From: Deltaproteobacteria bacterium
GTDB lineage: Bacteria > Myxococcota_A > Polyangia > Polyangiales > Houyiibacteriaceae
Length of the DNA: 64,000 bases
NCBI GenBank assembly: GCA_017644045.1
Contig: JAEPMI010000002.1
Location: 731,785-795,784 of the forward strand
Direction of reading: 5' to 3'
Shown here: piece after piece, positions 15,170 through 24,314 of the stretch
How the letters are laid out: each line of letters starts with the position of its first letter
How positions within the stretch are numbered: the first letter of the stretch is position 1
Translations under genes and position numbers: made by a program
Notes under the pieces: model-generated
Database searches by the model: none
The model's input: the letters and a program-made list of their open reading frames with translations, nothing else
Told to the model about the DNA's origin: nothing

Positions 15170-18100
15170 ATGGAAGAGCAGGAGCCCCGCCGCGAGAGCA
15201 TCCCCGAGCGCGCCCGGAAGCGCGCGACGAAGGCGGTGAAGTCCAAGTGGGGCCGGCGCATCATCCGGGCCATCGGGCTCACGATCCTCTTCTTCGTGGG
15301 GTCGGCCATCTATCTCTCCCAGACCGACTGGGGCGAAGAACGGATGGGGCGACTGGCCGTCGAGGCCATCCACGATCAGCTCGGGCTGGACGCGAGCTTC
15401 GAAGACATCGAAGTCATCTGGGGCTGGTGGCCACCGTCGCTCACGGTCGAGGCCGACGGAATCGAGCTCGACCACCCGGAGGAGGGGTCGTTCGCCTCCG
15501 CCGAGTCGCTGGTCATTCGCCCCTCGCTCTCGGCGCTGGTGAGCGGCGACCTCGACCTGCAGACCATCGAGCTGCACTCCCCGAACGTGCGCCTGCGTGT
15601 TCGCGACGGCGCGGTGGTGAACCTGCCCGAGCTCCCGGAGAGCGACGGGGGGGGCGCGATCGAGCTCCCCTTCGAAGGGCTCGAGATCAACGACGGTCGG
15701 ATCGAGGTCGACGCGTCGCCTCTGATCGTCGCCGAGGTCCACGGGCTCGACCTGAGCCTGACGGCGAACGGCGACGAGCTCGGCTTCACCCTCACGACCG
15801 AGGGCGGCGAGGTTCGGCACGAAGCCGGCACCGAACCGATCCTCGAGCTCGCGATGAGCGGCGAGGCCGACCTCGACGAGTCCGTGACGCTCGACGAGCT
15901 GCAGCTCACCACACCGGACCTCGGCCTGACGCTCCACGGCGGTGAGCTGGGCTTCGGTGGCGACGAGCTCGCGTACGCCGGTCACCTCGTCGGGCACTTC
16001 GACGTCGCACACGTGGCCGACCTCCCGCTCGGTGTGGAGCTCCCCGCGCTGGAGGGCCGGGTCGCCATCGAGGCCGACGTCTCCATGAACGAAGGCGTCC
16101 CGCACGGCCGCGGCGTGCTCCAGCTCCTCGGCGTGAAGGTCGCGGACCAGTATCAGATCGGAGAGTCGGTCGCCCTGCAGCTCGAGGCCACGCCCGAGCG
16201 CATCGAGATCCTCGAAGGGAGCCAGGCCCGCCTCCCCTACGACGGAGGCACGGTCGAGCTCGACGGTGGGCTCGACCTCGACCCGGAGCGGGGCTTCCCG
16301 ATCGAGGTGCACGTCGCGTACGACTTCCAGTTCGCCAAGCTGATCCACATGCTCGGCGTGACCCCGGACACACCGGTCTGGTGGCCGATGGTCGGCGAGG
16401 CGACGCTCTCCGGCACGCTCGACCCGGTGCTCATCGACGGGCCGGTTCAGGTTTCGACGCAGAACTTCCTGGTCACCGTCGGCCCCCATCACGCGCGGCC
16501 GCGCGAACGGATCATCGGCGTGCGGCGCGGTCGCGTCCACGGCCGCTGGCACATCGACGCCGAGGCCGTGGAGTTCCGGAACCTCACGCTCGACACGAAC
16601 GGATCCCACGTCCGAGTGCCGGTCGTTCACCTGGGCTATGCCGGCGACCTCCGCATCGAAGCCCACGCCGAGCGTCTCGACCTGGCGGACCTGACACCGC
16701 TGACGGACAACATCGCCCTCGCCGGGACGGGGAGCGTGGACGTGACCATCGGCACCACCTTCGACGAGCCGCACGTCCAGGGACACGCGAACCTCCGCGG
16801 ATTCCAGTTCGACACGATGCGCTTCGGCGACCTCGAGTCCGACTTCCGCATCCGCGACGACTACTACGGCGTCATCCTTCCGCTGGTCACCGCGTCCAAG
16901 CCGGGCAGCAGCTATCGCGTCCACGACCTCGAGGTCGACCTGACCGATGGCGTCGAGGTGACCGGTCAGCTCCAAGCGTCGCGGCTCTCGCTGCAGGACG
17001 TCTACCACGTGTTCCAGCTCGACCGAGACGAGCGCTTCACGCCCTACCAGGGGATGGCCCGCGGGCACATGGGCATCCACTTCAGGTACGGCCAGGCCGG
17101 GCAGACGGCCGAGGGCACCTTCGTGTCCGACATGGACTTCGAGCTGCTGAGCGCCGAGCTCGCGGGCTACGCGTTCGACCGCGGCCGCTTCCAGGGCCAC
17201 CTCGACTGGCAGGACATCGGCCAGAGCATCGACGGCGCGGTCCTCACCATCCAGCACTTCGGGCTCCGGAAGGAGCAGGGCTCGGTCGCCCTCCAGGGTC
17301 AGATCCGGCGGAACACCGAGCTGCAGCTGACGGTCGCTGCCGACCAGATCGCCATCGCGAAGACCGAAGGGATCAGCGAGAGCATGCCGCAGCTGCGCGG
17401 CAGCTACTCGGTGCTCGGGACCATCGGAGGCACCGCCGACCTCCCCCGCATGGATCTCGACGTCATGCTCACGGGGCTCGGCTGGGGTGACGCGCTCCTC
17501 GGCGACGGCCGCGCCTACGTGCGGCTGACCGATCCCTCCGACCCCTGGGTCGCGCAGGCCAAGGAGTGGTCGACGATCCCCGAGGACGAGTCCTGCGCGC
17601 ACGCGCGTCACGGACTCGCGCACGCCGACTGGCGTCCCGGACCGGACATCCGGACCCAGACCGGTACCATCGCTCGCTCACGCACCCCGCAGGCGTTCCT
17701 CGTGTGCGGCGAAGGGCTCGACGGTCAGCTCCTGGTCGACATGGCCCTCGGCTGGACCCCGGTCTATCCAACGCGCGGCGTCATCGATTTGCACCAGCTC
17801 GACTTCGCCCCCTTTCTCGAAGGGACGCTGGACGAGCGCGTCCACGGCGGGGTCGACGGTCGCATCGCGCTGACCGGCGGCGCGATGCTCCAGGACCGCT
17901 CGCTCGATGGGGAGATCCGACTCGAGCGATTCGAGCTGAAGTCCGAGGGCCTCGGCGGCAGTGACGCCACCCTGGGTGTCTGGAACGAAGAGCCCATCGT
18001 CATTGCGCTCCAATCGGGTGGCGCGGAGATCGAACGGCTGCGCCTCGAGAGCAACGCCGAGTCCGCCTTCCAGGCGCGCGGGCGAATCTCTTCCCGCGGT

Positions 18101-19456
18101 CGACTGGATCTGGCGCTCGATGGCGAGCTGCACCTCGGGGTGCTCGCCCTGATCAGCGAGGACATCAGCGGGAGCAGCGGCACGATCCGGATGCACGTCG
18201 ACGTCGGCGGACCGATGGGGAACCCCGCCGTCTACGGAGAGGCGCGGCTCCGCGGCGGCGGCCTCACCACCGCCGACGGCTCACGCATCCGGCGGCTGCG
18301 TGGGGACGTGCGCTTCGACGCGCGCAACATCCTCTTCACCGACTTCGAGGGCCAACTCGGCGGTGGTCGCCTGTCGGCGAGCGGCGCGGCCAACCTCGAG
18401 AACGGCGCGCTCACTCGCTACACCTTCGAGCTCGCGATGCGGAACGCGGTCTTCGTCCCGGAGGAGGGCGTCGAGGTCGGCTTCGATGGTCGCGCACAGA
18501 TCGGATGGACCCAGGGACAGCGGCTGCCGCTCCTCTCGGGCAACATCCAGCTGGGTCGCGTCTCCTACCGGCGACCCATCCAGCTCAGCCCGACTCTCGG
18601 CCAGCTCTATCGACCGCAGGTCACCCAGGTCGAGCGCTACGATCCGCAGGACGACAACGTCGAGCTCGACGTCCGCATCGAGACCCGCACCCCCGTACGC
18701 GTGACCAACAACCTCCTCGACGTGACCCTGGACGTCGACGACCAGGATCGGCCCTTTCGGATCGTCGGCACCGATCAGCGCTGGGGCGTCGTCGGCGACC
18801 TCGCCATCCCACAGGGCACGGTCCGCTTCCGCAACACCGAGCTGAGCGTGGCCGATGGCGACATCACCTTCGACGACCCGACGCGCATCGATCCGCATTT
18901 CGACGTCACCGCGACCACGGAGATCCGTCGGCAAGCGTCGGCATCGGATCTGACCGCTCCCGCGTGGCGGGTCCGACTCCACGCCCACGGGACCATGGAC
19001 GCCTTCCGGATCGACGCGAGCTCCACACCATCGCTCAGCCAGGAAGACCTCATGCTCCTGCTCACCGTCGGCATGACCACCGCCGAAGCACAACAGCTCC
19101 AGGCGGGCGACGTGGGCGGCACCGCGCTCGAGGCGCTCAGCGCGCTCAGCGGGGTCAACGAGGAGGTGACGAGCGCCGTCGGCATCATCGACGACTTCGC
19201 AGTCACGACCCGCTATTCGCCCAACACCGGTCGGCCCGAACCGATGCTCACCGTGGGCAAGCGCATCACCGAGCGCGTCCGGCTCAGCGCGGCCACGGGC
19301 CTGAGCGGCGACGACCGCACGTTCCAGGCAGGCGCCGAGATGCGAATGGGCGACCAGACCAGCATGCGGATCCAGTACGACAACGTGAACCGCGAGAGCG
19401 CCTCGAACGTGGGCAACGTCGGCGTCGACTTCCACTGGCGCCTCGAGTTCGAGTGA
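15170..19456 (+). CDS. TamB/AsmA-like translocation and assembly protein
   Basis: A 1428-residue protein with a basic cytoplasmic N terminus, one membrane segment at about 31-50 (IRAIGLTILFFVGSAIYLS) and a very long periplasmic region of short amphipathic beta strands. The opening periplasmic segment (LGLDASFEDIEVIWGWWPPS, then strands containing IELHSPNVRLR) has AsmA character. The last 350 residues fit the DUF490/TamB C-terminal domain: SGNIQLGRVSYRRP, NNLLDVTLDV, GTVRFRNTEL, DPTRIDPHFDV, LLTVGMTTAE and a final strand VGVDFHWRLEF. TamB works with an Omp85-family partner in outer-membrane biogenesis or lipid transport; no TamA gene is next to it here. Length and architecture are normal for the family. 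Confidence 0.85.
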   Translation: MEEQEPRRESIPERARKRATKAVKSKWGRRIIRAIGLTILFFVGSAIYLSQTDWGEERMGRLAVEAIHDQLGLDASFEDIEVIWGWWPPSLTVEADGIELDHPEEGSFASAESLVIRPSLSALVSGDLDLQTIELHSPNVRLRVRDGAVVNLPELPESDGGGAIELPFEGLEINDGRIEVDASPLIVAEVHGLDLSLTANGDELGFTLTTEGGEVRHEAGTEPILELAMSGEADLDESVTLDELQLTTPDLGLTLHGGELGFGGDELAYAGHLVGHFDVAHVADLPLGVELPALEGRVAIEADVSMNEGVPHGRGVLQLLGVKVADQYQIGESVALQLEATPERIEILEGSQARLPYDGGTVELDGGLDLDPERGFPIEVHVAYDFQFAKLIHMLGVTPDTPVWWPMVGEATLSGTLDPVLIDGPVQVSTQNFLVTVGPHHARPRERIIGVRRGRVHGRWHIDAEAVEFRNLTLDTNGSHVRVPVVHLGYAGDLRIEAHAERLDLADLTPLTDNIALAGTGSVDVTIGTTFDEPHVQGHANLRGFQFDTMRFGDLESDFRIRDDYYGVILPLVTASKPGSSYRVHDLEVDLTDGVEVTGQLQASRLSLQDVYHVFQLDRDERFTPYQGMARGHMGIHFRYGQAGQTAEGTFVSDMDFELLSAELAGYAFDRGRFQGHLDWQDIGQSIDGAVLTIQHFGLRKEQGSVALQGQIRRNTELQLTVAADQIAIAKTEGISESMPQLRGSYSVLGTIGGTADLPRMDLDVMLTGLGWGDALLGDGRAYVRLTDPSDPWVAQAKEWSTIPEDESCAHARHGLAHADWRPGPDIRTQTGTIARSRTPQAFLVCGEGLDGQLLVDMALGWTPVYPTRGVIDLHQLDFAPFLEGTLDERVHGGVDGRIALTGGAMLQDRSLDGEIRLERFELKSEGLGGSDATLGVWNEEPIVIALQSGGAEIERLRLESNAESAFQARGRISSRGRLDLALDGELHLGVLALISEDISGSSGTIRMHVDVGGPMGNPAVYGEARLRGGGLTTADGSRIRRLRGDVRFDARNILFTDFEGQLGGGRLSASGAANLENGALTRYTFELAMRNAVFVPEEGVEVGFDGRAQIGWTQGQRLPLLSGNIQLGRVSYRRPIQLSPTLGQLYRPQVTQVERYDPQDDNVELDVRIETRTPVRVTNNLLDVTLDVDDQDRPFRIVGTDQRWGVVGDLAIPQGTVRFRNTELSVADGDITFDDPTRIDPHFDVTATTEIRRQASASDLTAPAWRVRLHAHGTMDAFRIDASSTPSLSQEDLMLLLTVGMTTAEAQQLQAGDVGGTALEALSALSGVNEEVTSAVGIIDDFAVTTRYSPNTGRPEPMLTVGKRITERVRLSAATGLSGDDRTFQAGAEMRMGDQTSMRIQYDNVNRESASNVGNVGVDFHWRLEFE

Positions 19457-19521
19457 GGCGCGGCAGGAGCGACGAGATGTCGCATTGCCGCTCTCGCGAA
19501 ACCGGGACTACATTGCCGCCC

Positions 19522-20343
19522 ATGCGCACCATCGCTTGCTTCGGATTGGCCCTCGGCCTGCTGTCGTGCGGAGACGGGAACGCCGTGACGTCGATCTCCT
19601 TCGCCGCCATGGTCGGTGACCAGCCGCTGACCTGTGGTCAGACCTACTCGGGACTCGGCGCGTCCGGGGCAGACCTGACCATCCGCGACTTCCGGTTCTA
19701 CGTGCACGACGTTCGCCTCTTCGACGTGACGGGCGAGGAGACGCCCTTCGAGCTCGATGACGACGGCAAGTGGCAGAACGGCGAGGTCGCGCTCCTCGAC
19801 TTCGAGGACGGCTGTGGGGACATGGGCAACGCCGACCTGCGCACCGTCCTGGAAGGCCACGCTCCCGACGGCGACTACGTGGGCGTGCGCTTCAAGCTCG
19901 GAGTCCCGGCCGAGCTCAACCACCAGAACCCCACCGCGGCCGCGCCCCCGCTCTCGCTGAGCGAGCTCTTCTGGACCTGGAACGCGGGCTACAAGTTCAT
20001 CCGAATCGACGCGCGCACCTCGCTCGCCGACGCGTGGCGCGTGCACCTCGGGAGCACGCAGTGCGACGGCGACATGATGGGGAACGCGACCTGCGCCAGC
20101 CCCAACGTCCCCGAGTTCTCGGTCGATGGGAGCCTCGACTTCGATCCGGCGACCGCTACCGTCGTCGCGGACGTCGCCGGGCTGGTCGAGGCCTCGATGC
20201 TCGACAACACCATGGACACCCCGCCAGGCTGCATGTCGAACCCGGACGACCCCGACTGCGCGCCGATCTTCGGCAGCCTCGGCCTCGCGTTCGGCGGGTC
20301 GCCCGCTCCCGGTACCCAGACGTTCTTCCGCATCGAACCGTGA
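19522..20343 (+). CDS. MbnP-family copper-binding lipoprotein
   Basis: A 273-residue lipoprotein (leader ends GLLSC, Cys 16). The body matches the MbnP family, formerly called the metallo-mystery pair four-Cys protein: CGQTYSGLG, DFRFYVHDVRLF, LLDFEDGCG, GVRFKLGVP, the conserved ELFWTWNAGYKF block, and a Cys pair in the C-terminal third (GCMSNPDDPDC). It starts 65 bases after the TamB-like gene; its TGA overlaps the GTG of the di-heme partner (20340-20343). Work on the methanotroph pair indicates that MbnH oxidises a tryptophan of MbnP and thereby creates a copper site. The Trp-rich block here is the natural candidate, but the modified residue is not established. Confidence 0.82.
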   Translation: MRTIACFGLALGLLSCGDGNAVTSISFAAMVGDQPLTCGQTYSGLGASGADLTIRDFRFYVHDVRLFDVTGEETPFELDDDGKWQNGEVALLDFEDGCGDMGNADLRTVLEGHAPDGDYVGVRFKLGVPAELNHQNPTAAAPPLSLSELFWTWNAGYKFIRIDARTSLADAWRVHLGSTQCDGDMMGNATCASPNVPEFSVDGSLDFDPATATVVADVAGLVEASMLDNTMDTPPGCMSNPDDPDCAPIFGSLGLAFGGSPAPGTQTFFRIEP

Positions 20344-21449
20344 GTCGCCGCAACGCCATTCTCGCGGTCCTCGTGCTCTCCGCCTGTGGGGGCGACGACG
20401 GCTACGACTGGGACCTGCCCCCTGGCTTCCCCGAGCCGCGCGTCCCCGAGGACGACGCGATGAGCATCGAAAAGGCCGAGCTCGGGCGCTACCTCTTCTA
20501 CGACACCCGACTCAGCGGGAACGAGACCCAGAGCTGCGCGAGCTGTCACCTCCAGTCGCTCGCCTTCACGGATGGGCTGGCGCAGAGCCCCGGGAGCACC
20601 GGCGACATGACCCCGCGTGGGTCGATGAGCCTCGCGAACGTCGCCTACGCGCCCACGCTCACCTGGGCGAACTCGGCGCTCCGAGACCTCGAACGGCAGG
20701 CGCTCGTGCCGATGTTCGGCGAAGACCCCGTCGAGCTCGGCCTGGCCGGTCGTGAGACCGAGATGCTCGATCGGCTCCGCGCCGAGCCCGTCTACCAGGA
20801 CCTCTTCCCGATCGCATTCCCGGACGAGGCGGACCCCTTCACGGTCGCCAACGTGACCAAGGCGCTCGCGTCGTTCCAGCGCACGCTCATCAGCGGTGAC
20901 TCGCCCTACGACCGCTACGCCAACGGCGACGAGGACGCGATCAGCGACTCCGCGAAGCGCGGCGCCGAGCTCTTCTTCGGCGAAGAGCTCGAGTGCTTCC
21001 ACTGCCACGGCGGCTTCGTCTTCAGCGCCTCGGTCGACCACGCGAACAACGTCTTCGACCAGGCGAGCTTCCAGAACAACGGCCTCTACAACATCGACGG
21101 CCGCGGCGCGTACCCCGCGAGCAACACCGGCCTCTTCGAGCACACGGGCGACCCAGGCGACATGGGCCGCTTCAAGCCGCCGACGCTGCGCAACATCGCG
21201 CTCACGGCGCCCTACATGCACGACGGCTCGCTCGAGACGCTCGACGCAGTGCTCGACCACTACGCCCGCGGCGGCACCCTGACCACCGAGGGCGAGAACG
21301 TCGGCGACGGAGCGCTGAGCCCCAACAAGAGCATCTTCGTGAACGGCTTCGAGCTCACCGAGGAGCGCCGCGCGGACATGATGGCGTTCTTCGAGAGCCT
21401 GACCGACGAGGGATTCATCACGAACCCCGCGTTCAGCGATCCCTGGTAG
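20340..21449 (+). CDS. MbnH-family di-heme peroxidase-like lipoprotein
   Basis: A 369-residue protein starting at a GTG that overlaps the stop of the MbnP gene, a coupled arrangement. The leader ends VLVLSAC (Cys 16). There are two c-type haem sites, CASCH (66-70) and CFHCH (219-223). The rest follows the bacterial di-heme cytochrome c peroxidase/MauG superfamily: GRYLFYDTRLSGN, GSMSLANVAYAPTLTWAN, FKPPTLRNIALTAPYMHDGS and a terminal MMAFFESLTD. The expected role is oxidation of the partner protein or of hydroperoxides at the outer side of the cell. The order MbnP then MbnH and the shared lipid anchoring support a functional pair. Confidence 0.85.
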   Translation: MSRRNAILAVLVLSACGGDDGYDWDLPPGFPEPRVPEDDAMSIEKAELGRYLFYDTRLSGNETQSCASCHLQSLAFTDGLAQSPGSTGDMTPRGSMSLANVAYAPTLTWANSALRDLERQALVPMFGEDPVELGLAGRETEMLDRLRAEPVYQDLFPIAFPDEADPFTVANVTKALASFQRTLISGDSPYDRYANGDEDAISDSAKRGAELFFGEELECFHCHGGFVFSASVDHANNVFDQASFQNNGLYNIDGRGAYPASNTGLFEHTGDPGDMGRFKPPTLRNIALTAPYMHDGSLETLDAVLDHYARGGTLTTEGENVGDGALSPNKSIFVNGFELTEERRADMMAFFESLTDEGFITNPAFSDPW

Positions 21450-21452
21450 CCG

Positions 21453-21497
21453 GCTCTCGGCGTTCGGTACTCGGTGCCGACAGCCGACGCCGAGAGC
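21453..21497 (+). terminator. Strong hairpin after the MbnP/MbnH operon
   Basis: GCTCTCGGCGTTCGG (21453-21467) pairs with CCGACGCCGAGAGC (21484-21497) with a single bulge. It begins four bases after the stop codon. There is no T-tract, so it is a hairpin that may stop transcription or protect the mRNA end. It shares words with the tandem repeats at 9833-9912. Confidence 0.5.
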
Positions 21498-21574
21498 GAA
21501 AGCCCACAAGTGGGGGTCACGTAGTCAAGTGTAAGCGTTGAGTCTGGCGGATCGGCAGACGTACCATCGGGGGT

Positions 21575-22141
21575 ATGAAACGAGCCATTCTCTCCGCATG
21601 TGTCGTGTTCGCTGCCATCGCTGCCGACGGGAGCGAAGCCTCCGCGCAGGAAGACATCAGCCGAATCACCATCGAGACGCCGCACAACGGCTCACGCCCG
21701 GTGACCCTCGACATCCACGTCGGACCCGCCTGGTACGGGGTCGGGTTGGCCACGGGTGTTCGGCTCGGCATCCCGCTCGTGAGGAATGGGTTCATCAGCA
21801 CGCTGAACAACGCGGTCTACCTGACCGTCGGCGCGGACTTCTACTACATCCGCTACAACCCGGGCACAGGGAACGAGTACGGCCCGGGCTTCGGCTTCCC
21901 GGTGGGTCTGCACTGGGAGTTCTACTTCAACGAGAAGCTCAGCGCGTTCGCCGAGGTCGGCGCCAACGTGTTCCTCGGTCCCTGGGTGTTCGACGGCGAC
22001 GCCGACAATGACTTCGCCAACTATCCCGGCGCGTGGATCCTCTTCGCGGTTGGCGGGAAGTTCTGGATCAACGATCACTTCGCCCTCATGGCGCGCCTGG
22101 GCACCCCCTACGCCGCCATTGGCATGAGCCTGGCGTTCTAG
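21575..22141 (+). CDS. Small outer-membrane beta-barrel-like protein
   Basis: A 188-residue exported protein; signal peptide cleavage is likely after EASA (about residue 24). The mature region consists of alternating strands rich in Gly and aromatic residues (HVGPAWYGVGLATGVRLG, YLTVGADFYYIRY, WEFYFNEKLSAFAEVGANVF) and ends with AAIGMSLAF, whose terminal Phe is the usual signal for outer-membrane barrel assembly. It is not a recognised named porin. It is a lone gene facing murB, separated from it by an inverted repeat. Confidence 0.65.
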   Translation: MKRAILSACVVFAAIAADGSEASAQEDISRITIETPHNGSRPVTLDIHVGPAWYGVGLATGVRLGIPLVRNGFISTLNNAVYLTVGADFYYIRYNPGTGNEYGPGFGFPVGLHWEFYFNEKLSAFAEVGANVFLGPWVFDGDADNDFANYPGAWILFAVGGKFWINDHFALMARLGTPYAAIGMSLAF

Positions 22142-22318
22142 ACCGCGCGAGTGCGCGCCTCCCTCACCCTGGCCCTCGCTGGCACGGGTGCTGCAGAGTC
22201 CATGGGTCAACCACGAGGTAAGCCCATGCGACTCTTCATCCGATTCATCCAGTTCCGCAGCCTTTCGCGCGTTTCTTTCGCGAATTCCACGGCTTCGGCA
22301 GCACGCGCTTGACCGTCA

Positions 22319-22365
22319 CGCGTCACACTCGGGCGTAACGTTTCGCCCCGGCGAAGTGTGACGCG
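22319..22365. terminator. Inverted repeat between convergent genes
   Basis: Perfect 11-base arms CGCGTCACACT (22319-22329) and AGTGTGACGCG (22355-22365) enclose a 25-base spacer that can itself pair (CGGGCG with CGCCCCG, one bulge). The position between two converging genes suits a bidirectional terminator, though neither side has a T-tract. The rest of the 263-base gap holds nothing else I can name. Confidence 0.45.
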
Positions 22366-22404
22366 CCACGATGACGGTGTGACGGTCGCCGAGCTGCCAG
22401 AGCG

Positions 22405-23457
22405 TCAATCGCAGCCGAGAAGCCGGGGCTCACGTTCGAGCGTGACCCCGAACTCGTTCCGCACGGCGGCAGCGATCGCCTCCCCGAAGGCCAGGAGCTC
22501 GGCCGTGGTCCCGCCGCCGTGATGAACGACCGCGAGGGCGTGTTTCGTGCTCAGGCCCACCGGACCCCGCCGGCTGCCCTTGGGGAAGCCGGCGCGTTCG
22601 ATCAGCCAGCCAGCCGACAGCTTGACGCCTCCCTCGGCCGGCCACTCGGGCACCGGCCCGAGCTCGCGCCGCGCCGCGATCGCCGCCACGGCAGCGGCCT
22701 GTTCGGCATCGACGATGGGATTGGTGAAGAAGCTGCCTGCGCTCCGACGATTGGGGTCGGTGGGATCGAGCACCATGGACTTCGCTCGCCTGAGATCCAC
22801 CACGAGGGCCCGCACCGCCTCGAGACTCGGCGCGCTCGGGGCGCGCTCGACCAACTCGCGATAGGTGAGTAGCGGCGAGCCTCCTTCGCGCAGGGCGAAG
22901 GTCACGTCGGTCACCACGAACCGGCCGGGGTGGCGTTTGAAATCACTGTCCCGATAGCGAAACGCGCATTCCTCCGCGCTCCGCTCCACCCGCTCGCCGG
23001 AGAGCCGATCGATGCAGCCGACACGCACCACCGTGTGACTCACGTCCTGTCCGTAGGCGCCGACGTTCTGGATCGGTGTCGAGCCCACCTGACCGGGGAT
23101 CCCCGCCAGGCACTCCACGCCGGCCCACCCCTCGCCGACCGCTCGACTGACGAACGCGCCCCAGTCCTCGCCGGCCTGCGCCCGCACGTGAACGGTGTCC
23201 GCGTCTTTGCGGGTGACCTCGACTCCTCGGGTGGCCATCGCGACCACGAGCCCCCGCACGCCCTCGTCCGGGACGATGGCGTTCGAGCCACCGCCGAGGA
23301 AGGTCACCGGGTGGCCCTCGCCTTCCGCCCAGCGCATGGCCGCCTGGAGCGCCTCGAGCGAACGTGCTTCGAGGAAGAGCTCCGCCGGTCCACCCAGCTC
23401 CAGGGTCGTGCGAGGGGCGAGGGGGACGTCGCGCTGCAGATCCCGAGGGGCCTTCAC
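22405..23457 (-). CDS. murB: UDP-N-acetylenolpyruvoylglucosamine reductase
   Basis: A 350-residue FAD enzyme of peptidoglycan precursor synthesis that reduces UDP-GlcNAc-enolpyruvate to UDP-MurNAc with NADPH. The FAD-binding segment reads VTFLGGGSNAIV (51-62). The family signatures GIPGQVGSTPIQNVGAYGQ, FRYRDSDFK and SAGSFFTNP (which carries the catalytic Ser) are present, and a late Glu lies in LEREPRLLG. The GTG at 23457 is chosen because it immediately precedes the first conserved helix and has AGGG upstream; the longer open frame adds a Pro/Arg/Ser-rich shadow. It is divergent from a small lipoprotein gene at 23549, separate from any division/cell-wall cluster. Confidence 0.92.
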   Translation of the reverse strand: MKAPRDLQRDVPLAPRTTLELGGPAELFLEARSLEALQAAMRWAEGEGHPVTFLGGGSNAIVPDEGVRGLVVAMATRGVEVTRKDADTVHVRAQAGEDWGAFVSRAVGEGWAGVECLAGIPGQVGSTPIQNVGAYGQDVSHTVVRVGCIDRLSGERVERSAEECAFRYRDSDFKRHPGRFVVTDVTFALREGGSPLLTYRELVERAPSAPSLEAVRALVVDLRRAKSMVLDPTDPNRRSAGSFFTNPIVDAEQAAAVAAIAARRELGPVPEWPAEGGVKLSAGWLIERAGFPKGSRRGPVGLSTKHALAVVHHGGGTTAELLAFGEAIAAAVRNEFGVTLEREPRLLGCD

Positions 23458-23548
23458 GGATCGAACCCTACGCAGCCCGATCTCATCCGTCGAGCCGAAC
23501 GACGACGCCGTCGTTGACGATCGGCCGCAGGCCGGCAACGCTTGGCCC

Positions 23549-24262
23549 GTGGATCGCCTCTTCACCCTCGCGTCCCTGCTCCTCGCCCTCGGGGTCGGCT
23601 GCGGCGACGATGTCGGTCCGCCCCCACCCCGAGACCAGGGTCCAGGGATCCTCGACGGCAGCGGCGGCACCCCGGACGACCTCGACGGCGACGGTCTGTG
23701 CAACACCACCGAGATGGCCGAGGGCACCGATCCGCTGAACCCCGACTCGGACGGCGACGGCTTCCCCGACCGCGCAGAGCGCACCTTCGGCTTCGACCCC
23801 CTCGACGGCGCGTTCCCCGAAGGCGAGGAGGTCCACCTCCTGCGGGAGACGGCCACCTCGACGCTCCAGGTCGCCTTCGAGCAGATCGTGAGCGCCGGCG
23901 ACGAATACGGCGGCGCCTTCGACGCGGTCGACGTCTTCGACCTGGCCGATCAGGACGCAGCCACCTTCTACCGTGGCTCGGTCGCCACCTTCGCCGAGCC
24001 GCCGGAGAACGTGGCCGAGCTCGACGAGACCGGCCAGACCTTCCGCGGCGTCGTGGGCCGGACCCTGCTCGGCTTCGAGGTCCGCTTCGCGTTCGAAGAC
24101 GCCCTCCCGCGCGGCTGCATTCGCGGCTACCCCTTCGTGTACACGGTGAAGCGCGCGGACGGCGTGCGCGTGGCGATCTTCCGTGACCTGCTCCTCGTGC
24201 TGCCCATGGGCACCACACTCGAGTCCGGCGGGTGGTGCGCCTACGACGGCGGCTGCATCTAA
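23549..24262 (+). CDS. Lipoprotein with a thrombospondin-3-like calcium motif
   Basis: A 237-residue lipoprotein starting at a GTG; the leader ends LALGVGC (Cys 18) followed by GDD. Residues 40-75 carry a D-x-D-G-D-G-type pair (DLDGDGLCNTTEMAEGTDPL, DSDGDGFPD) typical of thrombospondin type 3 calcium-binding repeats. The remainder is a single globular domain of about 150 residues with two late Cys pairs; I do not recognise it. Only 91 bases separate it from divergent murB, so the two promoters lie in that gap. Confidence 0.65.
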   Translation: MDRLFTLASLLLALGVGCGDDVGPPPPRDQGPGILDGSGGTPDDLDGDGLCNTTEMAEGTDPLNPDSDGDGFPDRAERTFGFDPLDGAFPEGEEVHLLRETATSTLQVAFEQIVSAGDEYGGAFDAVDVFDLADQDAATFYRGSVATFAEPPENVAELDETGQTFRGVVGRTLLGFEVRFAFEDALPRGCIRGYPFVYTVKRADGVRVAIFRDLLLVLPMGTTLESGGWCAYDGGCI

Positions 24263-24314
24263 CCGAGTACACCGTCACTCGGCGCGACCGCTGGTCTTCG
24301 GTATGCTCTGACCG

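Noticed and set aside
12926..17623. A 1565-codon open frame antisense to the twin lipoprotein and TamB-like genes
   Set aside because: Composition is His/Arg/Asp/Val shadow coding typical of GC-rich DNA, and it crosses two well-supported genes on the other strand.
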